This document shows, one piece after another, positions 55,605 to 64,000 of a stretch of 64,000 bases of DNA (the first letter of the stretch is position 1; each line of letters begins with the position of its first letter). The stretch spans positions 682,001 through 746,000 of the forward strand of contig CAVSIY010000006.1 in NCBI GenBank assembly GCA_963728165.1. The letters are read 5' to 3'. The notes beneath the pieces were generated by a model that saw nothing but the letters and a program-made list of their open reading frames with translations, did no database searches and was not told where the DNA came from. The position numbers and the translations under genes were made by a program. This stretch comes from Hyphomicrobium_A sp963728165. Its GTDB lineage: Bacteria; Pseudomonadota; Alphaproteobacteria; Rhizobiales; Hyphomicrobiaceae.

Positions 55605-56000
55605 CTACTTGAAGCGGCCGCCCTTCTGCAGCACCTCGATCTTGTAGCCGTCGGGGTCCTCGATGAAGAAAAAGCGCCCGAACGGCTTGCCCTCGTGCGT
55701 CATCTCCTTGATGTCCTTGGGCGCAAGGCCCTGCGCCGTCATGCGCGTGCGCTCAGCCCCCAGGTCGTCGGTGACGAACGCCATGTGCCCATAGCCGTCG
55801 CCCAGGTTGTAGGGCTCGCTGCGCCCCTTGTTGACGGTGAGCTCGACCTCGAAGGGCGCTTCCGGCGCGCGCATGTAGATGAGCGTGAAATCGGGGAAGT
55901 CGACGCGCTCGGCGATCTCGAGCCCGAAGGCCTTGCGGTAGAAGTCGACGGAGCGTGCCTCGTCCTTGACGCGCAGCATCATGTGGATCGGCTTGGCCAT
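55605..56000 (-). CDS. gloA: Lactoylglutathione lyase (glyoxalase I)
   Basis: GloA converts the methylglyoxal-glutathione adduct to lactoylglutathione. The 131-residue VOC protein shows the four metal ligands: His6 in IHMMLRV, Glu in FEVELTVNKG, His in GYGHMAFVTDD and Glu in YKIEVLQKG. The glutathione supply fits with gshB in the same window. It is more GloA-like than the VOC protein at 19.2 kb. Confidence 0.9.
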   Translation of the reverse strand: MAKPIHMMLRVKDEARSVDFYRKAFGLEIAERVDFPDFTLIYMRAPEAPFEVELTVNKGRSEPYNLGDGYGHMAFVTDDLGAERTRMTAQGLAPKDIKEMTHEGKPFGRFFFIEDPDGYKIEVLQKGGRFK

Positions 56001-56046
56001 TGCTTGCTCCTTCAGACGATCTGTCTCGCGCTGGCGCGCAACTCGC

Positions 56047-56652
56047 TCACGCCCACGGACGCGCTGTCTGCGCCTTCTCCTCGAAGGCTTCGATGGATTT
56101 TTGCTTCTCCAGCGTCAGCCCGATGTTGTCGAGGCCGTTCAAGAGGCAATGCTTGCGGAACGGATCGATGTCGAACTTGATGACGCCGCCGTCGGGCCCG
56201 CGAATCTCTTGTTTCTCCAGATCGACGGTGAGCGTCGCGTTCGCGCCGCGGCTCGCGTCATCCATCAGCATGTCGACTTGCGCCTGCGGCAGCTTGATCG
56301 GCAGGATGCCGTTCTGGAAGCAGTTGTTGTAGAAGATGTCGGCGAAGTCGGGGGCGATGACGCAGCGGATGCCGAAATCGAGAAGCGCCCACGGCGCGTG
56401 CTCGCGCGAGGAACCGCAGCCGAAGTTCTCGCCCGCCACCAGGATCTGCGCCTTGCGATAGGCCGGCTGGTTTAGGACGAAGTCCGGCACCTCCTTGCCC
56501 TCCTGATCGTAGCGCATCTCGAAGAACAGGCTTTTTCCCAGCCCCGTGCGCAAAATCGTCTTCAGGAACTGCTTGGGGATGATCATGTCGGTGTCGACGT
56601 TGCGCAGCGGTAAGGGCGCCGCGACACCGGTCAGTGTGGTGAACTTCTCCAT
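56047..56652 (-). CDS. leuD: 3-isopropylmalate dehydratase small subunit
   Basis: LeuD pairs with LeuC to isomerise isopropylmalate in leucine synthesis. The 201-residue protein has NVDTDMIIPKQFLKTI, the swivelling-domain motif LVAGENFGCGSSREHAPWAL and FADIFYNNCFQNGILPI. leuC lies about 2.5 kb away on the same strand, separated by four genes, so the pair is not contiguous. Confidence 0.95.
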   Translation of the reverse strand: MEKFTTLTGVAAPLPLRNVDTDMIIPKQFLKTILRTGLGKSLFFEMRYDQEGKEVPDFVLNQPAYRKAQILVAGENFGCGSSREHAPWALLDFGIRCVIAPDFADIFYNNCFQNGILPIKLPQAQVDMLMDDASRGANATLTVDLEKQEIRGPDGGVIKFDIDPFRKHCLLNGLDNIGLTLEKQKSIEAFEEKAQTARPWA

Positions 56653-56692
56653 TGGCTCTCTCTAGGTCCGTCTTTAGATAGATCCGGCCGTC

Positions 56693-57124
56693 TCAGGTCC
56701 GCAGTCCGTCGGCCAGCGCCCGAAAATAGCCTTCCGCCGACGCCAGGCGGTCGATGTGCATGAGCTTGCGGCCGGACACCACGCAGTCGTGCAATTCTCC
56801 CGGCCGCAGCTGCTCCAGGCGCCTTTTAACGCCGGCAAGCTTGCGCCCGTCAAGGTTATGCTCGAGCGCGGCGACCATGGTCTCGATATAGCCGGAGATG
56901 CGGCCCAATTCGCGGATCGCCTGACGGCGCGCCTGCGTGTCGCCCCGGGCGGGATCGAGCTGGTTCAGAGCATCGCCGGCGCGGGCGAGCGTATCGGCGA
57001 TCTTTTCCGCATAGCCTGCAACCCTCGCGCGCCGGCTGTCGTCCAAGCTGGAGAGGGCGCCGAGCCAGCGGTGGACCGTCTCGGCGAGGCTGAGGAGGCG
57101 TCGGGCGTATTCGGCGAAGCGCAA
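56693..57124 (-). CDS. Hypothetical helical protein
   Basis: I do not recognise this 143-residue protein. It is almost entirely predicted helix with heptad-like spacing (AEYARRLLSLAETVHRWLGA, AGYAEKIADTLARAGDALNQ, LGRISGYIETMVAALEHNLD) and no signal peptide. It lies 40 bases before leuD on the same strand and may be cotranscribed. Its start overlaps no other gene. Confidence 0.6.
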   Translation of the reverse strand: MRFAEYARRLLSLAETVHRWLGALSSLDDSRRARVAGYAEKIADTLARAGDALNQLDPARGDTQARRQAIRELGRISGYIETMVAALEHNLDGRKLAGVKRRLEQLRPGELHDCVVSGRKLMHIDRLASAEGYFRALADGLRT

Positions 57125-57223
57125 GGGCGTGCCGCCTCTCGCAGGGCAAAAAGCGAGCTTAGGCGCGCGTGGAGGTGCGGGGATAGTTCGGGTTGCATCC
57201 GCTTGGCCGAGGAGGCCTGCCGC

Positions 57224-57751
57224 TCAGCGGATCCGGTACTCGGTGAAGCACTGGCGCATGTACTCGCAGCGGTGCGAGCCCGAGAAGTGCATGGCGTCGC
57301 CCTTGGCCGGCGCGATGAACGTGCAGATCTCTTCGATGCCGCCCGGCGACAGCCAGCCCTGCCGGCGCCCGCGTTGCACCGCGAAGCAGTCGGCGGTCTC
57401 CTCGTCGGGACCGCGGAACTGGTGGCCGCACTCGTGCGAGTAGATCCACAGCTTCACCGGCGTTGAGACCCGGTTCAGAAGCTTCATGTTCATGATCAGG
57501 AAGCCGGGGTAGGCGGCGCCGTAGTCGTCGAGCTTGTTGTCGATCACCGTCGGCCGCGTGCCGCAATAGAGCTTGATGCCGTCGAGCACGAACTCGCCGG
57601 GCGGCACGATCTCGGCCTCGCCGCCCACGTGCGCGACATATTCCTCGGGCGTCGGCGACTTGCCCTCTTGGGCCGCACTCGGGAGCTGCGTGGCAAGCAA
57701 CGCAACGAGCCCCCAGGCCAACGGGCGCAATCCGTGGCGCATCGTCATCAT
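57224..57751 (-). CDS. Secreted HEXXH protein (putative metallopeptidase)
   Basis: The 175-residue product has a signal peptide (ending about PSAAQ) and one clear zinc-type motif: HECGH in WIYSHECGHQFRGPDEETAD, where the EETAD eleven residues on could provide the third ligand as in gluzincins (HEXXH plus ExxAD). Several Cys (YCGTRP, ADCFAVQRG, EICTFIAP, RCEYMRQC) suggest disulfides. Family and substrate are unknown. A second zincin-type gene is next upstream. Confidence 0.68.
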   Translation of the reverse strand: MMTMRHGLRPLAWGLVALLATQLPSAAQEGKSPTPEEYVAHVGGEAEIVPPGEFVLDGIKLYCGTRPTVIDNKLDDYGAAYPGFLIMNMKLLNRVSTPVKLWIYSHECGHQFRGPDEETADCFAVQRGRRQGWLSPGGIEEICTFIAPAKGDAMHFSGSHRCEYMRQCFTEYRIR

Positions 57752-57868
57752 GGCGCTTGCAGAAGTCCCCCGGTTTAAGTGGTCGCTTGCAACATGGCGC
57801 TGTTTGGCGCGCGAGACAAGCGCAGTCCCAAATGGTTCAACAGCAACTCATGCGGGACACATTGCCGC

Positions 57869-58285
57869 TCATGTACCCGCCGTTGTCTCGATGCGCTCCA
57901 TATCGGCATCGGAGAAGCCGAAATGGTGGCCGATTTCGTGCACGAGAACGTGCGTGATGAGATCGCCCAGCGCCTCGCCGCTGTCGGCCCACTCCTCGAG
58001 GATCGGCCGCCGGTAAAGGAATACCATGTCGGGCTGGCGTGGCAGATCCATCACACTTTTATGATTGAGACTGACGCCGTGATAAAGGCCCAGAAGCTCG
58101 TAAGGACTGCCGATGCCGAGCGCTTCGAGAACCTCGTCGGTGGCGAAGTCCTCCACGCGGATCAGAAGGTCGTTGCTCTTCTCGCGAAACTCGGCGGGCA
58201 GGCGCGCGTAGGCCGCCGCCGCCAGCGCCTCGAAGTCGGCGATCGTCGGCGCTGTTGTGCCCGGCGGGTTTGTGGCTTTTGTCAT
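57869..58285 (-). CDS. Zincin-like metallopeptidase family protein
   Basis: This 138-residue cytosolic protein matches the minimal zincin family (UPF/DUF1025 type): TIADFEALAAAAYARLPAEF, then VFLYRRPILEEWADSG and the catalytic HVLVHEIGHHFGFSDADM with HEXXH. Members are widespread and uncharacterised. Its ATG overlaps the stop of the methyltransferase gene upstream (ATGA), so the two are translationally coupled. Confidence 0.88.
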   Translation of the reverse strand: MTKATNPPGTTAPTIADFEALAAAAYARLPAEFREKSNDLLIRVEDFATDEVLEALGIGSPYELLGLYHGVSLNHKSVMDLPRQPDMVFLYRRPILEEWADSGEALGDLITHVLVHEIGHHFGFSDADMERIETTAGT

Positions 58286-59085
58286 GCGCGTTCCGGCTTG
58301 TGCGCAACGATGATGGCCTCCTGTAGCGTGAAGGTCGGCCCCTCCTCGGTGACACGCGGCTTCAAGAATGTATGTAGGGGCTCAGTTTCGAGCATTGCCT
58401 CTAGCCGGCGGGCGGTCTCGGCATCGCAGCGCATGCGCTCGGTCCATGGCCCGAAGGCGATGTGCTGATCGAGCAGCTCTTGCACCGTGTCGCCGAAGCC
58501 TGAGCTGCGCATAAGCTGCAGCCATTCGCTCAGCGTCAGCGCGCGCGCGTGACTGGGATCGCGCAGTTTCTCGTAGGCATTGAAGACGGCGGCAGCCTCG
58601 GCGAGCTCGGCTGCTGTCGCCGTCGGCAGCATGGTTGCATCGGGGCTGACGTTGTCGACGAGAGCAAGTGTGCCGCCTGGCTCCAGCACGCGGAAGCATT
58701 CGCTGACGAAGGCCGCCGGATCGGGAAAGTGGTGGGCGGCGAGGCGGCACACCACCAGGTCGAAGCTCTGATCGGCAAAGGGCAGCGCGACCGCATCGGC
58801 GCGCGCCGTCTCGACGTTGGCAAGACCCTTATCGGCGGCAAGCTTTGCCGCCTGCGCCAGCATCTCATCGGTGATGTCGCTGGCGACGACGTGGGCCACG
58901 TGCGGCGCCAAAGCGATCGCCGTGTGTCCGGCGCCCGTCGCCACGTCCAAGACCCGCCATTCGGGCTTGGGGGCGACCAGCGCGACGAGACGGGCGAGGC
59001 TCGGCCCCTTCGCATGCACGGCGGAGGCCGCGTAGTCGGCGGCGGCAGCCCCGAACTTCTGCTGGACGAGCGTGCTGGCCATCAC
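58282..59085 (-). CDS. Class I SAM-dependent methyltransferase (UbiE-like)
   Basis: The 267-residue enzyme has motif I WRVLDVATGAGHTAIAL, the acidic VASDITDEMLAQA, ADAVALPFADQSFDLVVCRL and the post-motif FRVLEPGGTLALVDNVSPD, the arrangement of UbiE/Coq5-related methyltransferases. The acceptor is not readable; small-molecule methylation is likely. It ends in an ATGA overlap with the zincin gene. Confidence 0.85.
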   Translation of the reverse strand: MMASTLVQQKFGAAAADYAASAVHAKGPSLARLVALVAPKPEWRVLDVATGAGHTAIALAPHVAHVVASDITDEMLAQAAKLAADKGLANVETARADAVALPFADQSFDLVVCRLAAHHFPDPAAFVSECFRVLEPGGTLALVDNVSPDATMLPTATAAELAEAAAVFNAYEKLRDPSHARALTLSEWLQLMRSSGFGDTVQELLDQHIAFGPWTERMRCDAETARRLEAMLETEPLHTFLKPRVTEEGPTFTLQEAIIVAHKPERA

Positions 59086-59106
59086 CGCTCCTCTTCAAAA
59101 AAAGCG

Positions 59107-60513
59107 CTAAGGGGCCCAGGTGCGGATGTCGACGAAGTGCCCTTCGATGGCCGCCGCCGCGGCCATGATCGGCGACAACAAGTGCGTGCGCCCCAGCCGG
59201 CCCTGACGGCCCTCGAAGTTGCGGTTGGACGTCGAGGCGCAGCGCTGCTGCGGCTTCAACTGGTCCGGGTTCATGCCGAGGCACATGGAGCAGCCGGGCT
59301 CGCGCCACTCGAAACCCGCGTCCTTGAAGATCGTGTCGAGACCTTCCGCCTCGGCCTGCGCCTTCACCAGTCCCGACCCCGGCACGATCATGGCGTAGGC
59401 GAGCCGTTCGGAGACCTTCTTGCCTTCGACGATCTTGGCGACGGCGCGCAGATCCTCGATGCGGCCGTTGGTGCACGAGCCGATCCAGACGACGTCGAGC
59501 GGGATGTCGATCATCTTGGTGCCGGGCTTAAGCCCCATGTACTCGAGTGCGCGGCGCATGGAGGCGCGCTTGTTCTCGTTCTCGACCTTCTCCGGGTCGG
59601 GCACCACGCCGGTGATGGCGGCGACGTCCTCCGGGCTCGTGCCCCAGGTCACGATCGGCGGCAAGCTCGCGCCATCGAGCGTCACCTCGGCGTCGAACTC
59701 GGCGCCCGCGTCGGACTGCAGCTGCTCCCAGTGGCGCATGGCCATGTCCCAGGCCGCACCCTTGGGTGCCTTGGGCCGCCCCTCGACGAAGGCAAAGGTC
59801 TTCTCGTCGGGCGCGATCATGCCGGCGCGGGCGCCGCCCTCGATCGACATGTTGCACACCGTCATGCGCCCTTCCATCGATAGCGAGCGGATCGCCTCGC
59901 CGGCGTACTCGACGACATGGCCGGTGCCGCCGGCGGTGCCGATCTCGCCGATGATGGCGAGGATGATGTCCTTGGCGGTGACGCCGTCGGGCAGCTTGCC
60001 GTCGACCGTCACCCGCATGTTCTTCGCCTTCTTCTGGATCAGCGTCTGCGTGGCGAGCACGTGCTCGACCTCGCTGGTGCCGATGCCGTGGGCGAGCGCG
60101 CCGAAGGCGCCGTGGGTGGAGGTGTGGCTGTCGCCGCACACGATGGTGGTGCCGGGCAGCGTGAAGCCCTGCTCGGGTCCGACGACGTGCACGATGCCCT
60201 GGCGGCTATCGAGCTCGTTGAAGTACTCGACGCCGAAGTCGTGCGCGTTCTTGGCGAGCGTCTCCACCTGGATGCGGCTTTGCTCATCGTCGATGCCGTG
60301 GCTGCGGTCCGTCGTCGGCACGTTGTGGTCGACGACGGCGAGCGTCTTCTCCGGCGAGCGCACTTTTCTGCCCGCGATCCTCAGTCCTTCGAAAGCCTGC
60401 GGGCTCGTCACCTCGTGCACGAGATGGCGGTCGATGTAGATGAGGCAGGTGCCGTCGTCCTGGCGATCGACCACGTGGTCGTCGAAGATCTTGTCGTAGA
60501 GCGTCTTGGCCAT
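59107..60513 (-). CDS. leuC: 3-isopropylmalate dehydratase large subunit
   Basis: LeuC holds the [4Fe-4S] cluster of isopropylmalate isomerase. The 468-residue protein has AKTLYDKIFDDHVVDRQDDG, IVCGDSHTSTHGAFGALAHG, and the cluster cysteines in GSCTNGRIEDLRA and CSMCLGMNPDQL. The start is ATG of MAKTLYDK. It is the first gene of a same-strand run that continues with the methyltransferase gene 21 bases on. Confidence 0.96.
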   Translation of the reverse strand: MAKTLYDKIFDDHVVDRQDDGTCLIYIDRHLVHEVTSPQAFEGLRIAGRKVRSPEKTLAVVDHNVPTTDRSHGIDDEQSRIQVETLAKNAHDFGVEYFNELDSRQGIVHVVGPEQGFTLPGTTIVCGDSHTSTHGAFGALAHGIGTSEVEHVLATQTLIQKKAKNMRVTVDGKLPDGVTAKDIILAIIGEIGTAGGTGHVVEYAGEAIRSLSMEGRMTVCNMSIEGGARAGMIAPDEKTFAFVEGRPKAPKGAAWDMAMRHWEQLQSDAGAEFDAEVTLDGASLPPIVTWGTSPEDVAAITGVVPDPEKVENENKRASMRRALEYMGLKPGTKMIDIPLDVVWIGSCTNGRIEDLRAVAKIVEGKKVSERLAYAMIVPGSGLVKAQAEAEGLDTIFKDAGFEWREPGCSMCLGMNPDQLKPQQRCASTSNRNFEGRQGRLGRTHLLSPIMAAAAAIEGHFVDIRTWAP

Positions 60514-60719
60514 TGTGTAAGTCTCGTAAGTCTCGCGAGCTTGCGCTTCGGCGGCAGACAAGCCTCGCGTGAACCGCCCCTCGCGGCCGAAGAGCAAGGG
60601 TCGCTCACGCAGTTCCTAGCCGCCGATGCCGAAGAAACCGTGCCGCCTAGATAGCGTCTCGGCCGCGCGGCCGCAATGTGGGGGGCGGCGCCAGCGGCCC
60701 TAAGTCGGCGAGGGCGCGC

Positions 60720-61610
60720 TCAATACTTCCACTGCCGGGCCTTGGCGACCAGAAAGTCGCGCAAGACCTGCACCTTCTTGGAGGCCTTGAGCTCCTCCGG
60801 GTAGACGAACAGGATCGGCAGCGTGGGCGGGTCGATCTCGGTCAGCACCGGCACGAGGTCGGCCTGCTCGTCCGTCATGTAGTCGGGGATCATACCGATG
60901 CCGATCCCGGCGCGGATGGCGTAGCGCAGCGCCACCACGCTGTTGGCCCGGAAGGCCGGCTCGCGGGGCCCCTTGCCGTCGCGTCCCACCGTCTCGATCC
61001 AGGTGATGGCGGAGAGGTGCTGGGCCGGCTGGCCGCTGTAGGAGACGATGCGGTGGTTGTCGAGCTCCTCCAGCGTCTTGGGCGCCCCGAAGCGGCGGAC
61101 ATACTGCGTTGAGGCGAAGGCGCGCACCTTCGAGGTAAAAAGCGTGCGCCGGATGAGATCGGTCTGACCCGGCTCGCGCGTCCAGATGGCGACGTCGGCC
61201 GCGCGCATGCCGATGTCGACCTGATCGTCATTCAAGTGCAGCTCGATGCGGATCTCAGGGTAGAGCTCGTGGAACTCGGGCAGGCGCTGGGTCAGCCACA
61301 CGGAGCCGAAGCCGATCGGCGCCGTGATGCGCAGCTCGCCTGTGGGCTTCGACGTCGTGTCGGAGAGCAGCGTCTCGGCCGTATGCAGCTTGTTGATGAC
61401 GTCGGACGTGGTCCGGTGCAGCAGCTCGCCCTGCTCGGTCAGCACCAGTCCGCGTGCGTGACGATGGAACAGCACCACCTTCAAATCGCGCTCGAGCGCC
61501 GAGACCTGGCGGCTCACCGCCGACTGGCTCATATGCAGGGCGTCACCGGCGTGCGTGAAGCTGCCTGCTTCCGCCGCGGCGTGAAAGATCCTGAGCTTGT
61601 CCCAGTCCAT
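60720..61610 (-). CDS. LysR family transcriptional regulator
   Basis: The 296-residue regulator has the N-terminal winged helix (WDKLRIFHAAAEAGSFTHAG, HMSQSAVSRQVSALERDLKV) and a type 2 periplasmic-binding fold effector domain (GELRITAPIGFGSVWLTQRL, DVAIWTREPGQTDLI). The effector and targets are unknown. The SMP-30-like gene is divergent from it, and trxB lies beyond; LysR proteins often control a divergent neighbour. Confidence 0.9.
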   Translation of the reverse strand: MDWDKLRIFHAAAEAGSFTHAGDALHMSQSAVSRQVSALERDLKVVLFHRHARGLVLTEQGELLHRTTSDVINKLHTAETLLSDTTSKPTGELRITAPIGFGSVWLTQRLPEFHELYPEIRIELHLNDDQVDIGMRAADVAIWTREPGQTDLIRRTLFTSKVRAFASTQYVRRFGAPKTLEELDNHRIVSYSGQPAQHLSAITWIETVGRDGKGPREPAFRANSVVALRYAIRAGIGIGMIPDYMTDEQADLVPVLTEIDPPTLPILFVYPEELKASKKVQVLRDFLVAKARQWKY

Positions 61611-61842
61611 GGATCGACCCCATCGGACGTTCGCGAGGCGAAGCCGCCCACGTGCGGACACAAGCGCTGGCTCTCGGATAAGTTGCATCCGCGAAACGCG
61701 CGCTTGTGCTAAGACGGCCTCGACTTGTTGCGCCGCAACTTAAACCAGCCGACAGACCATGAACAGGGTGCGCGGCCATGAAGCTTGCCGCCCGCAGCGG
61801 TTGCAAGCGCTGCCTCGATGAAGAGACGAGATGGAGTAAGGC

Positions 61843-62712
61843 ATGAAATCGTTGAGATGGGTTGGCGTCGCGCTGACACTCTTGGTCGCACCAGCGCCGG
61901 CCATATGCGCGCCGGTCAAGCTGTGGGAGACGACGGGGCTCAAGACGCCTGAGTCCGCGCGCCCCGATCCCACGGGAACCTTCGCCTACGTGAGCAATAT
62001 CAACGGCAACCCGACCGACAAGGACGGCAACGGCTTCATCTCCAAGATTTCGCTTAAGGACGGCAAGGTCATCGCACTGCAATGGGCCACGGGCCTCAAT
62101 GGCCCTAAAGGATTGGCGCTGGCGAACGGACACCTCTATGTCGCAGACATCGACCAGCTCGTCGAGATCGACCCCGCCGATGGCAAGATCATCGCGCGCT
62201 ATGACGCGCCCGGCGCCAAGTTCCTCAACGACGTCGCCGCCGACAGCGAGGGTCGCGTCTACGTCTCCGATTCGAGCACCAGCACCATCTGGCGGCTTGC
62301 CGACGGCAAGTTTGAAAAGTGGATGGAGGGCGACGCCCTCAAGTTTCCAAATGGCCTATACGTCGACGGCGACAAATTGATCATCGCCGCCTGGGGCGCT
62401 CCGGGGACATCCGCTGCAAAGTCCGCACCCGCCAATCTCGTGGAGGTGTCGATCCCCGATAAGACGGTGCGCGACCTCGGCGACGGCACGCCGGTCGGCA
62501 ACCTCGACGGACTGGAGCCGCTCGACGACAAGAGCTTCCTCGTCACCGACTGGGTGGCCGGGGCGCTCTATCGCATCGACGCGACGGGCAAGGCCGAGCA
62601 GTTGCTCGATCTCGATCAGGGCAGCGCCGACATCGGCTGGGTGCGGGAGAAGCGCTTGCTGCTCATCCCGATGATGAAGGACAATAAGCTCGTCGCCTAC
62701 CGCCTCGAGTGA
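61843..62712 (+). CDS. Secreted SMP-30/gluconolactonase-like beta-propeller protein
   Basis: The 289-residue product has a signal peptide (VALTLLVAPAPAICA) and repeated beta-propeller blades (GTFAYVSNINGNPTDKDG, GLALANGHLYVADIDQLVEI, NDVAADSEGRVYVSDSSTS, GLYVDGDKLIIAAWG). This fits SMP-30/NHL-type lactonases, which bind a divalent metal, but specific catalytic residues are not secure. It ends 3 bases before the trxB stop and is divergent from LysR. Confidence 0.78.
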   Translation: MKSLRWVGVALTLLVAPAPAICAPVKLWETTGLKTPESARPDPTGTFAYVSNINGNPTDKDGNGFISKISLKDGKVIALQWATGLNGPKGLALANGHLYVADIDQLVEIDPADGKIIARYDAPGAKFLNDVAADSEGRVYVSDSSTSTIWRLADGKFEKWMEGDALKFPNGLYVDGDKLIIAAWGAPGTSAAKSAPANLVEVSIPDKTVRDLGDGTPVGNLDGLEPLDDKSFLVTDWVAGALYRIDATGKAEQLLDLDQGSADIGWVREKRLLLIPMMKDNKLVAYRLE

Positions 62713-62715
62713 CGC

Positions 62716-63681
62716 TCACTCGGCAGCCTCGGCCTCAATCTCCAGCGTCGCGAAATAGCGCTCGGCCTCCAGCGCCGCCATGCAGCCCATGGCCGCCGCC
62801 GTCACCGCCTGGCGGTAGACCTCGTCCTTGACGTCGCCCGCCGCATAGACGCCGGGGATCGAGGTCGCCGTCGAATCGGGCCGGGTCTTCAGGTAGCCGG
62901 ACGGCGTCATCTCCAGCTGTCCCTTGAACAACTGGGTCGCCGGCGCGTGTCCGATGGCGATGAAGACGCCGTCGGCGGGGAGCTCCTCCGTCTTGCCGGT
63001 TTTGAGGTTCTTGAGCCTCACGCCGGTCACCGACTTGGGATCGGTGGTGCCGAGGATCTCCTCGACCGTTGAGTCCCACACCACCTTGATTTTGGGGTTC
63101 TTGGAAAGGCGATCCTGCAGGATTTTCTCGGCGCGGAAGCTGTCGCGCCGGTGCACAACCGTGACCCGGCTCGCAAAGTTCGTGAGGAAGATCGCCTCCT
63201 CGACTGCGGTGTTGCCGCCGCCAACCACGATCACCTCTTTGCCCTTGTAGAAGAAGCCGTCGCAAGTGGCGCACGCCGACACGCCGTGGCCCTTGAACGT
63301 CTCCTCCGACGGGATGCCGAGCCAGCGCGCCTGCGCGCCCGTGCAGATGATCAGCAAGTCGCAAGTGTAGACCTCGCCCAACTCGCCCTCCAGCCGGATC
63401 GGCCGCTTCTGCAGGTCCACCTTCGCGATCTGATCGAGGATGATCTCGGTGCCGACGTGCTCGGCCTGTGCCTGCATCTGCTGCATGAGCCACGGGCCCT
63501 GGATCACGTCGGCGAAGCCCGGATAGTTCTCAACGTCGGTGGTGATGGTGAGCTGGCCGCCGGGCTGCGAGCCCTGGATCAGCACCGGCTTCAGCATGGC
63601 CCGCGCAGCATAGATGGCAGCCGTGTAGCCGGCCGGCCCGGAGCCGAGAATCAGCACCTTTGCGTGCTTGGGCGGTGTCAT
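62716..63681 (-). CDS. trxB: Thioredoxin-disulfide reductase
   Basis: TrxB reduces thioredoxin with NADPH. The 321-residue flavoprotein has the FAD loop LILGSGPAGYTAAIYAARA, the redox pair ACATCDGFFYKGKEV (Cys137, Cys140), the NADPH loop VVGGGNTAVEEAIFL and the C-terminal FAD block GVYAAGDVKDEVYRQAVTAA. It is full length with ATG of MTPPKHAKV. Confidence 0.96.
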   Translation of the reverse strand: MTPPKHAKVLILGSGPAGYTAAIYAARAMLKPVLIQGSQPGGQLTITTDVENYPGFADVIQGPWLMQQMQAQAEHVGTEIILDQIAKVDLQKRPIRLEGELGEVYTCDLLIICTGAQARWLGIPSEETFKGHGVSACATCDGFFYKGKEVIVVGGGNTAVEEAIFLTNFASRVTVVHRRDSFRAEKILQDRLSKNPKIKVVWDSTVEEILGTTDPKSVTGVRLKNLKTGKTEELPADGVFIAIGHAPATQLFKGQLEMTPSGYLKTRPDSTATSIPGVYAAGDVKDEVYRQAVTAAAMGCMAALEAERYFATLEIEAEAAE

Positions 63682-63920
63682 CGTTGCCAGTCTCCTCGGG
63701 GGCTGCGGCGCCCCCCCTGCTGCCCGGCCCCCTCAGCGCCGGGCCCATAAGATTGGGCCGCACTTAAGGCTGTGCAAGGCCGCCGGTCAATGCGTCGAGA
63801 GGCGTTCTCCCAACGATCCCGCCTCGGAGCTCCTACATCGGCACCGGGCCCAAATCGTTGTGCCATTTGCTCATGCTAAGCTAGCCTGTCATGGGAGCAT
63901 AAAAGCGCTAGGGGTGGATC

Positions 63921-64000
63921 ATGTCGGGCGTCACCGGAAACGCCGCATCGGCGGCCTACGGACTATTCGACCGCGCTTGGACGGCGGCCTGCTGGCCCCT
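63921..64000 (+). CDS. Start of a truncated hypothetical protein
   Basis: An ATG preceded by AGGGG at about 8 bases opens a frame reading MSGVTGNAASAAYGLFDRAW and on to the window edge. Only 26 codons are visible, so no family can be named. It is transcribed divergently from trxB. Confidence 0.45.
   Translation, partial: MSGVTGNAASAAYGLFDRAWTAACWP

Overview
The window is a high-GC, gene-dense chromosomal segment of an alphaproteobacterium, most likely a Hyphomicrobiales (Rhizobiales) member. The reasons are the hisB-DUF2628-hisH and hisA-hisF layout, an hslV-x-hslU cluster next to hisB, hrcA-grpE and dnaK-dnaJ, the rsmI-yraN-gshB block beside an LpoA-type lipoprotein, two perfect alphaproteobacterial LexA boxes (GTTC-N7-GTTC), and several short palindromic intergenic repeats of a type common in this order. 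I see no rRNA, tRNA, CRISPR array, integrase or transposase.

Layout. 0-4.4 kb: an osmoprotectant-type ABC transporter (ATPase plus a permease/binding-protein fusion cut by the window edge) downstream of ethanolamine ammonia-lyase eutBC. 4.6-16 kb: a PBP5-type carboxypeptidase, gshB, yraN, rsmI, an LpoA-like lipoprotein, two DUF1287 proteins, gluQRS, a HhH-GPD glycosylase, an HNH protein, and a gene-free hairpin-rich stretch. 16-31 kb: dsbB, a YqaA membrane protein, hemW, rdgB, a VOC protein, rph, then the heat-shock block hrcA-grpE-dnaK-dnaJ, an FMN reductase, pyrF, trmD, rplS with an unusual C-terminal domain, map and radC. 31-42 kb: an asparagine synthetase, a DUF1460 hydrolase and a second copy of the asnB 3' end, then DUF1003, argG, small secreted and membrane proteins, and rlmN. 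42-55 kb: an autotransporter-barrel protein, hslU, an SMR transporter and hslV, the histidine genes, a GGDEF-EAL protein and nth. 55-64 kb: two tandem small secreted paralogues, gloA, leuD, two zincin-like proteins, a methyltransferase, leuC, a LysR regulator, an SMP-30-like protein and trxB.

How the genes work together. Histidine synthesis (hisB, hisH, hisA, hisF), leucine synthesis (leuC, leuD), arginine (argG), asparagine (asnB) and pyrimidine (pyrF) are represented. Protein quality control (HrcA, GrpE, DnaK, DnaJ, HslUV), redox (GshB, GloA, TrxB, DsbB) and cell-wall remodelling (carboxypeptidase, LpoA-like, DUF1287 x2, DUF1460) form functional themes.

Two points deserve attention. First, between hisH and hisA lie two reverse-strand genes. 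One is a free-standing Cas2/SinR-like protein with its own terminator and two LexA boxes placed over its likely promoter. The other is a 102-residue protein whose C-terminus reads as a beta-clamp-binding motif. This looks like an uncharacterised damage-inducible unit. Second, nine single-base frame breaks occur between about 3.7 and 34 kb in otherwise conserved genes, and none were found in the second half. Several sit in short homopolymers, so sequence error is a serious alternative to gene decay.
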